The notes under the pieces are model-generated. The model had not been told where the DNA came from and did no database searches. It saw nothing but the letters and a program-made list of their open reading frames with translations. The translations under genes and the position numbers were made by a program. 64,000 nucleotides of DNA, taken from assembly GCA_020086605.1 (NCBI GenBank), contig JACBWW010000012.1:18163753-18227752 (forward strand). The letters run 5' to 3'. Every line of letters begins with the position of its first letter. The stretch's first letter is position 1. Positions 22,862 through 35,974 of this stretch are shown here, piece by piece. Origin of the DNA: Lanius collurio. Its lineage: Eukaryota; Chordata; Aves; Passeriformes; Laniidae.

Positions 22862-25800
22862 GATAGCAAATATTTAGCCCTCTGAGATCCAGGCTGTGTG
22901 CTCAAGAGAGAGACTTGGTGCCAGGCACTTCTCAGAGCAACACTGTAAATTAACGTGGTGCCAGTGTCTGCAGTGCCTCCCCTAAGTTTGTGTGTCCTCC
23001 CCCAGGTCTTCTGTAGCCGGATATGCAGGCACAGAGGGAATTGGGGGTCTCAAGGGGTCCTGTGTCTTCTGTGCCACTGCTTCCCATCTGTTGGTATGGA
23101 AAAGCAGTGGGATGAAGTGTGACCCCAGTTTAGATGGGGTCTGCTTCAACCCCTGAGATACAAATAGTGAGCACGGCCAAAAGTATTACAGAGCTGCTAG
23201 TTGGTCTCAGCTGCCCCTGGAGGTTTGCTGCTACCAGCTCATATCCCAAAAGGGTAAACAAAAGCTCTGACAGGGGTAAAAGGTCCTACAGCTCTCCCAG
23301 TTGATACAGTATCTGCCAAGAAATCTGTGAGACTGTGGTTCTCAGGCATGCTAAGGCTAATTTCTATTTTCTTAGCTTGCTTTAACCCCTCCCTTCTCTT
23401 CCAAACAAAAATAGCAGAATTTTAATAGAGACTTCATCTGAGAATGCTCCTGTTCCCATCTGAGCTGGTGGAAAGTTCCATGTGTTGCTGTGCAGATACT
23501 GCCACGTTTTCATTGACTCGAATCCAGTAGAACTAAGAGGAAACATCTGTGGAGTGGGATAGCTCTCTGTTTGTCCCAGAAATTAATTGCTTCTGCTGGG
23601 AGTGTTGAGAGGCTGAAAGCTGTACTAGAGATGAGGAGTCTAGTAACTCCTGATAGGCTTCTACTCATGTTGCCTAAAAAGCACACACCTGCAATTTACC
23701 TGTTTCACAGGGACAGCATTCCCCTTGAAGCAGAAGAGGGCTGGACTGTAGGTCAGTGGACCTGGCAGATTTACCAATCCCAGGAATCCCATCAGCCCAG
23801 GCTGTGCAACTACAGTTCAACATTGTAGTTGTGCAGTTTGGGTAGGAGACCTGACTCTGCCCTGTGGGTAGTGCTGGAGGCAGTGGAGAGGGAGCGTGGC
23901 TGTGCCACCTGCAGTCAGGCTTTAAATGAAGCCTTGCTTCAGCACAGCCTGCTGTAAAGACAAACTGGTGTAAGCCAGAGCTTGCTCAAGACTCCAGTGA
24001 CACTGGAGTGTGCAAGTCTCTCTTCCAGGGATTTGGCACCTTGATTCGACATTGACAATAGGGTGTTTCTGCATTTGCTCTGTAAACAGCAATTACCCAA
24101 GGTTTACCCCCTGCTGCTAGGACTGCCTCCAGCTTTTTTTGTGAACTGCAGCAGATGCCACTGCTCTCCTTGGCAGCAGTGTTCTCCAGCCCTGCTGTGG
24201 CACTGGTTTACTTTGCCTGTGGTAAGCAGCCTCTGGCACCCAGAGAGTGAAAGAAGCAAGGCTGTGACTGGTGAAACTGAGCACTCCAGTCCTTACCCCA
24301 GGGCCTGTTCTCTCCATTTCTTTAACACACTGGAGCAAAATTGAAGAGCAAGTCTGCGACTGGTACTGAATCTCTTCAGTCTCTGTGGGATTTCTCACTG
24401 CTTCCCAACCTTTTGTCTCCTAGTGCACTCCTGACTGATTGCACTCCCTGCCCATGCAAGGCAGCTTTTCCTTCTAAGAAAAAATGTGGCTGCTCCTGTT
24501 AGCTGTGCCTCACAGAGGCTTCTTCTCCTTCATTGAAGTCTCAGACTCACAGTGATAGTGCTTAGCCACAGCAAGGCACTTTGGTATAGGTCTCCCCACA
24601 GAGAAACTGCAGTGCCTTGGGTTTTCCTTGGATCTGCATTTCTAGCTGTTTTCTTGGAGCTGTGTTTCTAGCTATCCAGGAACGAAGATGTTTTTGCTGT
24701 TCCTGCAAAACATCATTAGAATCTCAAACATGCTGCTAATGACTCCCTGGTGGTGGTTTAAACCTCCATTTCATTGACTGGAACACTTCTTAATAAAGCT
24801 GTGGTTATCTTTTGAGCTCTGTGAATATCTCTGTTGCTATCCTGATCTCAAGATTTGGGTAAGATCAGCAGCATAGGCATGGCTAAGTTTTCATGTCACA
24901 CCATTTGTTGATGAGATTTGATTTCCTTTATTTAGACAGAGATCATCATAGTTGCTGCAGCCCCTCAGCTTGTACCTTCAGAGGGCTAAGAGGAATTCTC
25001 AGGCTCTTTCTGATTTCTTCCATCCAGCTGGCTGTGGCAGGGACCACAGCCAAGCCAGTGTACTCAGGCATTGGAGGTACTTGGAGCCACCAGCCTGCAG
25101 ATCCTCCCTTCCAGAGGAGCTCTCTCACTGTCCCTTCTCTCTGTGTTTTGGCAAATGGTAAGTATGGGTTCCCACAGTTGGAAACCTATGGGTTGAAGAG
25201 TCATGGTTTAAGTCCTACCTCTCTTCCTTCCCTCTAGCGAAAGACCAGCTTTAACCTAATGAGGCTTTTCAAGACCATGGATTGCTTTCTTCCTGCTGGC
25301 TGATCATGCAAACTTTTCTCTAAATTCAAAAAGTTATGGAATTCACGAGGCTGAAGTTGAAATTCTCTTCTAATCCATAATTCAGCATCCACAGCAATAT
25401 GAAAGCAAACAAATGCTCAAAAGGTGAGAATGACATGAAATAAGAGCCTAAGGTGACAGAACTGCTGTCTACTTGCCAGTCCAAAAATACTGACATCAAG
25501 TTCAGTGGTGACCTCACTTGAACTGATGCTGTGACAGGCAGTGGGCCTAGACAGTTAGGAATCCCTCCAGACTTTTGGTGTTTGAACACTTCACTACAGT
25601 TTTCCTTTGGCTGTTTGGACTTTGGGATCTGGATGGTGGGCAAACACAATGCAATGAAGACAGACAGATTACCTCTAGCCTACAGAAGCTGCAGTCTCCA
25701 AACAAAAGGGAGTGTGAGTCCTTTGGTGCAGCTCCTTTCCTAACAGAAGGATTTTTAAACAGCTGATACTACTTGAACTCAAGTGCTCCACATTTGTGTG

Positions 25801-26298
25801 CGGTTTAAAGCCCCAGGATCTACTGTAGAATGGATCCTTCTGTCCTGTAGCACTTGGTGAATGTGGGCTACAGGGATGTGAGCTGTGCTTGCCATGGGAT
25901 GTGATGGGAAGGTTCCCTCCTTAGGCTCAGAGCCAGCTTCCTAAAGTTGCTGCTGGGGATAACATTTTGGCAAAATCCTTGGTTTTCCCCATCATTGTCC
26001 TTATGAAAACCGCCCTTTCCTGAACTACTATTGCATTTCTTCTTGATTGGTCTCCAAAACAATGATCCATAGATTTGGCTCTCTCCATTTTAACCTGTTC
26101 TGATGTTTACGCTGGTGAAAGTCAGGAATGATGCCAGCATGAGTTCAGGCAGCAGCTAATGAATATCAGAGATTTTCTTCTGCTAGCCCCACTTCCTCGT
26201 GGAGTGTTTTTTACTGTCCACTGCTGTTTCTCTCCTGTTCCTCTTTGACGTTACTGTGGTGCCACTGACACACAGATCGCACCCCTGCAGAGTGGATG

Positions 26299-26472
26299 TC
26301 ACAGAATCACAGAATATTCCAAGTTGGAAGGGACTCACAAAGATCATCAAGTCCAAGAAGGGACTCACAAGGATTATCAAAGTCCAACTCTTTAAATGAA
26401 TGACCTGTACAAGGATTGAACTCGCAACCCTGGCACTTTTAGCGCCAGGCTCTAATGGACTGAGCTAATCGC
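26299..26472 (-). mobile_element. tRNA-Ile-headed, CR1-tailed SINE (TguSINE1-like)
   Basis: Read on the minus strand from 26472, the first about 70 bases resemble a tRNA-Ile gene: an A-box TTAGCTCAGT with AGAGC, the GCTAAAA anticodon-loop region, and a B-box-like GAGTTCAATCC. The rest is a CR1-like 3' tail ending in the reverse complement of CACAGAATCACAGAAT. This tRNA-head plus CR1-tail layout is that of passerine TguSINE1 elements, mobilised by CR1 machinery (known family). The head is not a working tRNA: its acceptor stem does not pair well and the tail runs on. The tail contains a direct duplication (see 26327-26387). Confidence 0.85.
26327..26387. repeat. Tandem duplication of about 30 bp inside the SINE tail
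   Basis: Two adjacent copies, each starting GAAGGGACTCACAA and ending GTCCAA, lie at 26327-26356 and 26357-26387. They differ at a few positions (AGATCATCAA against GGATTATCAAA). It may be a subfamily trait or a local duplication. Confidence 0.8.
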
Positions 26473-28829
26473 AAGGGAGCAGAGGTGTGAATCCCAGTGT
26501 GCTGCCCCAGCCATGGATCAGGCCCCCAAGCTGCAGGGCCCTGCATGTAAAGATCTTTGGGTCTCCCCTTTGCTCTCCTGCTGGCAGTGCTGGCAGGGGA
26601 GGCAGGAGCCTTCCCAGAGGAGGGGGCACTTCAGGCAAAGAGCTGGCATCATTCAGCATTGGGGTGGCCTGCCTTTGAACTGGTGACTGAGCCCTGAAAG
26701 GCCAGGTCTGGTGGCTGCTGATCTTGATAATATCCGTGTGAATACTGTTATCCAGTCCACCCTTGCGCTTTCCAGCCATTGTGCGGTGGCGCTGCCTCAT
26801 TTCTTGGCTTGGCCATGCCTGCTCTTTTCCTAGGAGCCAAAGCAAAATAGCCTCTGATCTCTCTGCCCATTTCCTTGCCTAGCTGGGCACAAAATCACAG
26901 GTCTGCATTGCTGCCAGGAGCATCCAGCTTCCTTTCATGGGCTTATTCCAACTACTGCTTTGCTAACTGAAAGCCTTCCAAATTCAGCATCACAGCCTTC
27001 TGACTGGGTTTTCCAAAGCCACGTAAACTTTTCTGTCTGCTTCCCTGCAGTGCTGGAATGGTTTCCATAAGCATAGGTTCTTCTTCCCTCTTCTTTTTCA
27101 TCTCAAACCAGTTACCTTGCAATTAACAGGAGCTGCTCTCTAACCAGGAGACCGGGCTTGAAACCAGGGAGTAAAGTATCTTCAGTGGGAAGCAAAATCC
27201 GTAATTGCTCAGATGCTAAAAATCATGGACAAAACCTTGGTTTCTTGTCATAATTTTAGCATTTTGCTGATGACTTCCAGCTCTGTTAGTTCATCTAATA
27301 AAAAGGATTACCTCTGCTCACCTCCCACATCTCTTTTACATAAGAAGCTTGAATCATCGGGATCTCGAGAGCAAATGGCTACTGAGAGTCCCATTTATTT
27401 AACTGGAACCTCTAGCCTCAGCAGGAGCTTGGGCAGGGGATGGCTGTTCCCTGAAGCATCCTCATTCTGGATCCAATGCAGCAACCCTACATCTTGCTCC
27501 CATCACCTGGGTTGGCGGGGGTTTATGAGCTTTTGTCATGTCAAAGATTCTTATTTTCAGTCTAAATTGGACAGAATTGGGGCAAAGCCCCCTGTGGATA
27601 GGTGTTACAGCTGGAGACAACTGTTTTGAGTCTACTTATTTTCATTTTTCTCATTTTTCAAGACAAAATACGGTGGCATCCAGCACAGGACCTGCTGGCT
27701 GGTGCATGGAGGGGCCCCCTTGGTGCAGACCTGTTCTTCAGGGTTGTTGTTGTTGGGAAAGCCACCCTGCCCTTCTTGTTTCAGCTGGGCAAAACTACAG
27801 TGGGTCCCAGCCACACGGAAATCTGAGGTTGGGGATTGCTGTCAGACTCCACACCACAGCCGTCCACTTCATGGGCAGTAGCAAAGGGAGTATTTTGGTT
27901 TTTTCCCCAGCTTGGCAGCACATGAATCAAAGCAAAGGCAGGCGAGCATATCTGGAGCCAAGGAAAACTAGGAGGTACTGAGTTACCAAAAGTACTTTTG
28001 ACTGTCAAGGAAAGGGGACGTGTATGTGTATGTAGGTGTCTGCCATCTCTTGGGCTCGATCCATCAAGTTTTGTGATAGTCTAGGCAGGAGAACAGTAAA
28101 TCCCCAAAATATGTACTTTCCAGTTTAAATCTGACAGAGGGTTGGTGCATGTGGTAAAGGGCAGTGAAAATCAAACTGTTCCTCCTGTGCTTCAAAAGTT
28201 GGGACTGCAAGAGAGCTCTCTGTTCAGCTAAGATATCAGGGCAGGAATTTTCCCTATTCAGTAGAAGTGTGAGGCAGGGTAACACCATGGTTGCCAAACT
28301 AACTTAGTGGCAGCTCTTTTTCCAGTCACATCCCAGTTTATCTTGGACCTTTTATGCTCCTACAACTCCAGAAGTTCACATTGTTCTGGGTGGCATCTTG
28401 CCTTAAATTATCAGAAAAGTTTTAAGGTTAATGGCTAATGCCTGGAGCACTTTGTTCTTCAAAATGCCCATCCCTCCTCTCCTCCCTCTACATGAATTTC
28501 CACCCCTTGTTCAAACGTTGCTGTTCTTCCTGCGGGAAGGACTTAGCTGCTTGTGCTGCAGCTGCTGAAGGACCACACCACCCCAAAAAAAACTCTGCAG
28601 TAGGCTGCAGAGCTGCTCAGCACAGCCCCACTGCTCCAGGAAGTCAGGCTGGGAACCTGCAAAGGGGTTTCTGGGAGAATGGCTTTTTGTAGAACATGTG
28701 CCCCTGATCCCAAGTCCCACTCATCCCATGGAGAAGCAATGACAGCAGGACGACCCTACCAAAACCACAGTGGTAGCCACAGTGCTTTTAGAGGGGTAAG
28801 AGCCACCCAACACTGTGAGCGAGGAGCCG

Positions 28830-29530
28830 GGGTGCTCAGTCCCCTTAGGTGCTGCCTCCGCCTCCGTTGGTGCCGGCACATTCCTTACGGGCATCCCTGC
28901 TGCGGGGCGGGGGACAGGTGGCCCCTCTCTGTCCCCTCAGACACCCAAGCGCTGTTTCACACTTTGCGTTGCGGTTGCCATCGCTGACACACGAGATCAA
29001 ACTCGTGGCATTTTGCTAAAAGCCATAGGAAATCGTTCCAGCCATACTCCCAGCCTTTCCTGATGTTTAGCTTAGCAGACTGTCGGTACATTCATTCCCA
29101 TTTTTTCTCTTCTTCTTTTTTTTTTTTTTTTTTTTTAAACAAAAACAAGCAGCGTGCTGGGAACTGCAAGCCCTCTGGGAGGTTTTCAGCCTTTTTGGCC
29201 GGAGCCGCCTGAGCCCCCCCGGGGCCGGGAGGCTCCGCTGGCCCGGGCTCAGCGGGAGGCTTGCTGGGACTGTCATTCCCGACTGCAGCCGGTGTCCGGG
29301 CGGCTGTGTGCGGCCAGAGCGGAGCCACTGCAGCTCCGCTCGGACCAGACGGCAGCGGCATGGCGCTCCGGGGAGCCTGCCTCCTCCTCTGCCTCCTCTC
29401 CCTCTCCCAGGTCTCCGGCCAGCAGAACGGCAAAGTCCGGCAAAAACCGGCGGCTGCCAAGAAAGGTAAGGGGCAGCGGCACCTTCCCTGCAAGGAAGAC
29501 TTGCAGGGCTTGTGGGGGCGGGGGGTTGCA
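28830..29530. promoter_or_regulatory. CpG-rich promoter region of CLEC3B
   Basis: GC- and CpG-rich DNA surrounds the CLEC3B start at 29360. It includes a run of 21 T at 29116-29136, then a GC-rich core. TGCTGGGAACTGCAAG near 29155 loosely resembles a ZNF143-type element. No TATA box was seen, and the exact transcription start cannot be told from sequence alone. Confidence 0.6.
29360..29465 (+). CDS. CLEC3B: CLEC3B coding exon 1
   Basis: Encodes the signal peptide and the basic N-terminal segment (residues 1-35 plus one base). The ATG has a good context (GCGGCATGG) and sits in the CpG-rich block. The donor is AAG|GTAAGG. Confidence 0.95.
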
Positions 29531-29781
29531 GTCAGCCCACTCGTTTGGGCATTTAACAGTGCTTTAGTGAAACTTCATAAAAAGCATCTAAAAACCTAAA
29601 AAAGTGGCTTCGATTGTGTAGCTCTTCTGTAAAACAGTGCGGGTATTGAAACGGGTTTGGTGGGTTCCTAACTTGAATAAATTTGTTGGGACAGCTTGGT
29701 CGGAATTTTGAAGGGAATTCATTTTCCATGTTCCCTCGAAGGTTCATCCCAAACTTTACCTCTACTAAACTCTCCCTTTGT

Positions 29782-29831
<50 letters not shown>

Positions 29832-32800
29832 CTCATTCATTTTTCAGAAGCAGGTAAGTGGCAGATGACAGACAATTTTGGAGACAAAAGCAGGCAGTAA
29901 ACATACGATCCTTTAAGCATCAACAAGGTTCTTCATTTAAAACCACTGGCCTCGGGTGTATTTCACACTGGACATGAGCTCTCTACACTCGGTCTTGATA
30001 GACAGCAGTGCACACACAAAGGTGCCTGGATTTTCTATTCCTTATTGGTTTTGTTTTTCCTTTTCTTCTCCTGTTTTCCTCCTGCCTCATCCTTTCTCCC
30101 TCTGACTCAATGCACATTAAGTACAGGAGAAGGCAGGTGAGGTCAGGAAAGCAGCATGTGAGCCTGCCTGATGTGTCCAACTGCAGTCGCATGGGCTTGG
30201 ACCACTTCTGGCAGGCGTTTTCCTGCTTGGAATGAAGTGGGGAGCAGGGAAGAAGCATCCCTGGAATTCACTTGGCCAGGCTGCTCTCTAACACTCACCC
30301 AGTGGCTATTTTTGTCAAATTTAATCCTTGAGAAAATTTTGCCTTTTCTGCCATTAGATTTTTCTGTGAATTCACAAACTTAACTGTTTATTCCACAACT
30401 TATTCTGCAGGACATGGAGTAAAAAATACCCCCTTGGGCTCATATAGGGCACATACATGCATTGGACTAACTGGAGATACTAGGAGGCAGACATTTCTTA
30501 GAGAAATCCTGTTTTTCTTTAGGTGTCATTGCAACTGCTCTTTGTAATCCATTAGTGACAAGAAGGTGGGAGAAAAACCACCTTTTTGACAGGAAAATTT
30601 GTCTCTGATTTAAAAACTTTTGAGGGGGGTGTCCTGAAAACCAAACCATTTGGACCAGCTGGTGGCAGGTTTTACTCAGAATTCCTTTTCAAAGGAGCGG
30701 TCTTATTTTCTGTGGAGAAAAGGGAAAAACCCAGCAACTTCGCATTTTTGACCAAGCACATCCAGCCCCACAGGGGATCATCTTCCCTTCTTTCACTGGA
30801 AACTTCCAGTATTTATTGGTTAATGTTTTTCAGATTTTTATCAATGCCAGGGGGTGGGAAAAGAGGGAGAAAAGTGCTAAAAATCCTCTATGAAACTCCT
30901 CTTTGCCTCCAGCCCCCTCCACCTGCAAGCCTGCCTGCCCAGCCACCACAGGGACTAGGGCTCAGCCACTTCTGTTCTAAACAATGGCAGGAAGACCCCA
31001 TCTCATCCTCATCCAGGCCTCCAGTACCCCTGTCCTGGTTCTATGCCTGTACTTTCCCTGAGAGGGTCAGGCAGGGCAAAGCCACTGGAGGGTTGGGGTG
31101 TTTGGCTGGAATTATTTATTTAATCTCTACAGCCAAACCACAAATGTTAGAAAAGAAAGCACTGATTTGAGCCAAGCTTTTTATGTTTCTTTTTACCTTT
31201 TCTTTTTTTTTTTTTTTGCCAATTATTGCTTACATTTGGTTCTGCTTCAGAATGAAAAATGATAGTATTTCAATATGAGAAAGCCAAACCACAGTATTTA
31301 GAAAATGCTGAGACAGCACATTCACTTTGTCTGTTGTTGTGTTTTCCCCCCTCAAATTACTCCCCAGTTATTGTTCCAAATGCAGTAGCTCAGCAAACTC
31401 TCCCTGAGCCCCAATGTCTTGGGGTACAGATGGGATTTGCCCTTGTCTGGCAGCTCTGGATGTCTCATCCAAAAGAATGCCCAGGGGAGGAAGGCACGGG
31501 CATCCCTGCCAGTGTCAACACCCCATGGCTTGGGGTGCAGGCATCAGCCCCAGGGCGGCTCCCCTTGGCCACAGCCATCATGGGGTGCTGGGATCACGGA
31601 AGGGAGCATCTTTGCATAGCTCTCATATGTATTTCTAAGGTAACTGGAGACAGAAATCGGAGTCTGGATGCTTAAATCAGTAGATAGGGATTAATTTGGG
31701 CTTCACTCCTAATGCCACCTACTGCCCAATATTGCTGTATACTCTTGTCTGGGTGCTCTTCCCTGAAAACGCCTGTGAATATTTACACTGCAATAAATCC
31801 AGTGTGGGTATGTTCGGTCTCCTCCTTTGATCCAGGGACAGACTGCAATATGGGACCTTACGGTTCCACTTGGTACATTCAGAGAAAAGCCTGGTGTCTG
31901 AAGAAATGCACATAGAGGTTTAATGACAGAAATTGTGAACCAGAGCAATGCTCGTTTCTCTGAGGGACAGACAGCTGTTTGGATCTCCAGGCAAAGCTAA
32001 GAAACCCATATCCAAATTTCATACAGGAATAGTTAAAACATTAAAATTAAGTACAGAGGGATTTGTTTCTTATTCAGCATATAAAGAGAATGGATGAGAG
32101 TTCCCATTTGTAGATTTAAATACATTTCTGGCCAGGCTTTAAAACCAACAGACTATTGTGACCCACATCCTTCTGTAAGTCTCCTTTTGATCTTGCCTAT
32201 GCCCACACTTAATCCTGCTGCTCACGGTGAGCTGCACAAGGGCCCACTGCAGCTCCTGTGGGAGCATCAGCATCCTGTATGCCAGCTTCCATCACAGAAA
32301 ACCCAAACTGTAAACAGGCTTGATCCCAGGCTTCAGGAGATGAGCCTTGAGGAAATGACAGCACCGAGACAAAAACCCGTGGCAACAGAATAGACAACAC
32401 AGTGACTGTTGACATAGCCATGGTCCTCACTTTATAGCTGAAGGGCGAGTCCACCAGTCCTGGTTCTCCATGAGACACCCCAGTGAATGCACTGCTGCAG
32501 GAGCATCTTGTGGCCCAGGATTTGGAAATGAGGTACTGAAAAGGGAGTCTTAGGTGGCTAGCTAGGAGACATGTCACCTCTCATGGCAGGGACATTCAAG
32601 GTGGGAACCCACCTGCAAATCCAGCTGGAACACCATAAGGAGCTGCCCCAGGAAGAGTCATTGGCAGTGTCCTGCCATGTCCTTTGGATGTTACTTAAAC
32701 CTTAGAATATTTGTTCTGCTGCAAGACAGGCTTGCATGGAAAAAAAAAAACAAAACAACATTATTAATTAGCCACTTCCCACAAAGTGTTGTCACCAAAG

Positions 32801-35800
32801 GCTGCAAAATAATATCTAGTGCCTCAGTGTTAAGTGAATCCATTAACGTTAATTGAGCAACAAGTAAAGCAACTTAATGACCTTCTCCTGATGTGTCTGG
32901 CTTTCCATATTCATGGCACCATGTAATCTTGGATTGGTGGTTTTGGTCCGCATCCAAGCTGCTTCCCTACTTGCCTAGCTTGGTGCCTCAGCCCCTTGGC
33001 CCTCAAGGAAGCCCCTCCTACTGCATTCATGGGCAAGCTGTCCCTTCCTTTCACCCCATGAGAGCTACTAAATGCTTACAACATGAGAACTACTAAATGT
33101 ATACAAATGCCTCAATGTCCAATTTCCCACCACCTTCAAGGTGTAAATGGCCAATTTGCTCCAGTCTAGGCGAAATCCAAGTATGGATTAAGAACTGATT
33201 GGAGCCATTGCAGAAGCAACACACCGAGCAAGATGTAGGCTTTGGTAGCCAGCTGCACCCAGGTCCCCAGCCAGAGGCATCTTCTCACAGCAGGAGAGCA
33301 GCTCTGGACAGTGTTTGGATGCCTATACTGGGGGTGATGAAGGTAGAGATGAGGCAGAGGCAGCTGTGATGGTCCAAAGGATGGCATGGTTGGTGGGCAG
33401 AGGCTGGTGGTGCAGAGGCAGATCTAGTGGAGGAACTGCAGTCCTTCCAGCCCCTTCCGGCTGAGCATCAGCCTGGTGAGTAAAATGCTTTCCTACCAAT
33501 CCACCAATGACAGCAGACAGGTGGGTGCAGCCAGGAGTGCACACAGAGAACTTCATGTGTTAAGGTGTTTAAGGGAAGCCAGGAAGGTGTGCTGTGAACA
33601 CAGAGAGAGCATGTTTTTGAGGAGTCGGAAAAAAAAAAATCCTTTACGTCGTTAGCTTCAAGTTGCCCACAAAACACTCGTGTGTGACAGGACTTCTGTT
33701 CAGGCAGAACAACATCAGATGGTGTCCTCCTGCATTTTGGGAGCTCGACCCCAATGCAGCACCACCCCAGATGACTGCTTTACACATGGATGCCAGAGAC
33801 AAGCCTGCACCTTGCAGTGCTCATGCATGTGACCTCCTCCCCAGCACTGCAGTGGCAACCCAAAGGGTGAGCCCTGCAGCAGGAAGCTCCATGGGGTGCA
33901 CAGCCCCAAAACTTGAACCGGGAAAACAAGTTCGTTATTCATAGTGGAACCAGGCTGGCAAGCAAACACTGTCTCTGATGGATGTGCAAGGGGACACAGG
34001 TGCTGACTTTGTGGATTCCTTTTGTTTAACCTTCTCTGAGGGCAAAGAAACATGGCATTCTGATGACAGGGACAGATTTGGTTGCCTCCCCTGGGATGCC
34101 ACCAATATTTGTGCTCTTTCTTTGATTCCTCCAACAGATGGTGTAAGCCTCAAAATGATTGAAGACCTGAAGGCCCTGATTGACAACATCTCTCAGGAGG
34201 TTGCTCTGCTGAAGGAAAAACAAGCACTCCAGACAGGTAAAAGGGTTGCTGAAGAACACATGGCTTTTGCTTTGAGAGAGGAGCTGCTCACAAAGTGGCT
34301 GCAATTGCCCCACATGTCTTTATGAGACTTGCCCAAGCACCCCACAGCAACAAGCCCGTCATGGGGAGAGAGGCTGGGGGATCAAAGCAGAGTGTGGGTC
34401 TCTGCAATTCTTCCCAGATTGTGAACCTCCTCAGGGAGTTAATGATGGGAGTTGTGCTGTGTGGGGCCCCCCTCTTCATGTGCTTCCCATTTGTACAGCT
34501 ATGGATATTCCTATGGTGCTAAGCCAGATGTTAATTTTCCTTTATGAGGTGGAGGGATGGGATTTGGATTAGTCTGTATTTTAACCAAATGCAGTTTACT
34601 CTTTTGTGTGAACCCCAATGAAATGGTGACTTGGTCTCTGATACATACCATGGTATTGCCCAGGGAATTGCACTGTAGGTCAGCCCAGCTTCATTAAACA
34701 TACACAGAGGACAGTCCCAAAGTGTCCATCTTGCAGACATGCTCCATAGTTATTCTGTGCAAACTCCACCGACATCAGTAGGAGTAGGATTTGCAAAACA
34801 TGAAGCAGAAATGAGATGAAAATGCAAATTACGGAGAATTTTCTCCTTAAAAGAAAAGGAACACAAGCAAAATCAAGGCTTTAGTTCCAAGCTCACATTC
34901 ATTGAGAAGTAATCGGCCTGGATATTAATGTGTTGCTCTGATTAGGTATTGTTTGGCTACAGTACCCAGCACTCTCAAGATTTAGAGCTTAAAAAGAAAC
35001 AAATTTATATCCTTAACACTAAAATCAGAGGCAAGTAGAAATTTCCTCTGAAGACCTCAAGCTATGCAAGCACAACGCTTCTGATCAAAGCTTATTAAAA
35101 AAGGCTGTTTTTACGTCTTGCATAATTAAAAGGATTTAATTGGCATGCAGGCTTTTTCCCAAAACATTCCAGCACTCGGCGGTGGCCATGACAAACCTTA
35201 TCTCCAACAAATTCATCAGAGAAAGAGTATCATTGGCTGGGGAAGAACAAGGCCAGGGCAAGGGGCAGGAGGACCATGCTGAGCCTCTGCTCCAGCAACA
35301 GCAGAGCCCATAAGGGTGGCAGGGGAACCCTGAAAATCCATTTCACCCAGTGTTTTGCAGAGGGAGAGGGCATGTCCCCATGAATGTGAAAAGCCCTGCA
35401 TGGGAGGGAGAGGGGCCCTTGGAATCCCGTGCTGCCAAGGGTCACTGTGCACCCTAAGAAATGAAGTTTGCAGTCTGGCTGTTGTGTTTGCTGCTGCTGC
35501 TTCTTCCTGGGCATTATTTTTAAACCAAATTCTCTTTCTGTCTTTTTATTCTGTTCATGTGGTAACCTCTCAGTTTGCCTGAAAGGCACCAAAATTCACC
35601 TAAAATGCTTTCTGGCATTTTCGGAGACCAAGACATACCACGAGGCCAGCGAGAACTGCATCTCTCAGGGCGGCACGCTGAGCACGCCCCAGAACGGGGA
35701 GGAGAATGATGCCCTCTACGACTACATGCGCAAGAGCATCGGCTCGGAGGCCGAGATCTGGCTGGGCCTCAACGACATGGCCGCGGAGGGCAAGTGGGTC

Positions 35801-35974
35801 GACATGACGGGCAGCCCCATCCGCTACAAGAACTGGGAGACTGAAATCACCACCCAGCCCGACGGTGGCAAGCTGGAAAACTGTGCAGCTCTGTCGGGGA
35901 CCGCCATCGGCAAGTGGTTCGACAAGAAGTGCCGAGAGCAGCTGCCCTACGTCTGCCAGTTCATGATTGTGTAG
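29360..35974 (+). CDS. CLEC3B: CLEC3B, tetranectin (three coding exons)
   Basis: Tetranectin is a secreted homotrimeric C-type-lectin-fold protein that binds plasminogen kringle 4 and calcium and is found in plasma and matrix (family knowledge). Coding exons 29360-29465, 34138-34236 and 35574-35974 total 606 bases, or 201 residues plus stop; human has 202. Residues 1 to about 20 form a signal peptide (MALRGACLLLCLLSLSQVSG), followed by a Lys/Gln-rich segment. Residues about 37-68 form the trimerising coiled coil (LKMIEDLKALIDN then ISQEVALLKEKQALQT). Residues 70-201 form the lectin domain, with all six expected cysteines at 70, 80, 97, 172, 188 and 196, the WLGLND motif (131-136), the calcium/kringle-4 site QPD (163-165) with EN (170-171), and WFD (183-185). 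Phases fit and there are no internal stops. Confidence 0.97.
29466..34137 (+). other. CLEC3B intron 1
   Basis: A 4.7 kb intron containing the AC microsatellite at 29785 and an uninterrupted 194-codon frame at 30586-31170. That frame has no recognisable domain, a proline/serine-rich end and no conserved context, so I do not call it a gene. Confidence 0.6.
29785..29826. repeat. (AC)21 microsatellite
   Basis: A pure dinucleotide run of 21 units in CLEC3B intron 1, probably polymorphic. Confidence 0.97.
34138..34236 (+). CDS. CLEC3B: CLEC3B coding exon 2
   Basis: Encodes the trimerisation coiled coil, residues 36 (split Asp) to 68 plus one base. Hydrophobic heptad positions are intact. The acceptor is TCCAACAG and the donor ACAG|GTAAAA. 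Confidence 0.95.
34237..35573 (+). other. CLEC3B intron 2
   Basis: A 1.3 kb intron with nothing further recognised. The small open frames on both strands are chance. Confidence 0.6.
35574..35974 (+). CDS. CLEC3B: CLEC3B coding exon 3, lectin domain and stop
   Basis: Encodes residues 69-201 as one uninterrupted exon carrying the whole C-type lectin fold, and the TAG at 35972-35974. The acceptor is GTAACCTCTCAG. The exon is markedly more GC-rich than its flanks. Confidence 0.97.

Larger units (their letters stand above)
20570..29359. other. EXOSC7-CLEC3B intergenic region
   Basis: About 8.8 kb holding the EXOSC7 3' UTR, a plus-strand CR1 (21092-21393), a tRNA-Ile/CR1 SINE (26299-26472), one possible orphan terminal exon (22572-22821) and the CLEC3B promoter at the right end. 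Open frames of 138 and 147 codons at 27213-27629 and 27538-27981 overlap each other in different frames and have no recognisable similarity. Confidence 0.6.

Noticed and set aside
26400..26472. Functional tRNA-Ile gene on the minus strand
   Set aside because: The head resembles tRNA-Ile, but its acceptor stem ends do not pair and it continues into a CR1 tail, so it is a SINE.
27213..27981. Two overlapping frames of 138 and 147 codons
   Set aside because: They overlap in different frames with no recognisable similarity, no convincing splice sites and no polyadenylation signal nearby.
30586..31170. Uninterrupted 194-codon plus-strand frame in CLEC3B intron 1
   Set aside because: It is the second longest frame in the window but shows no domain, has a low-complexity proline/serine end and no promoter or splice support. 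Stop codons are rarer in this GC-richer segment, so chance is adequate.
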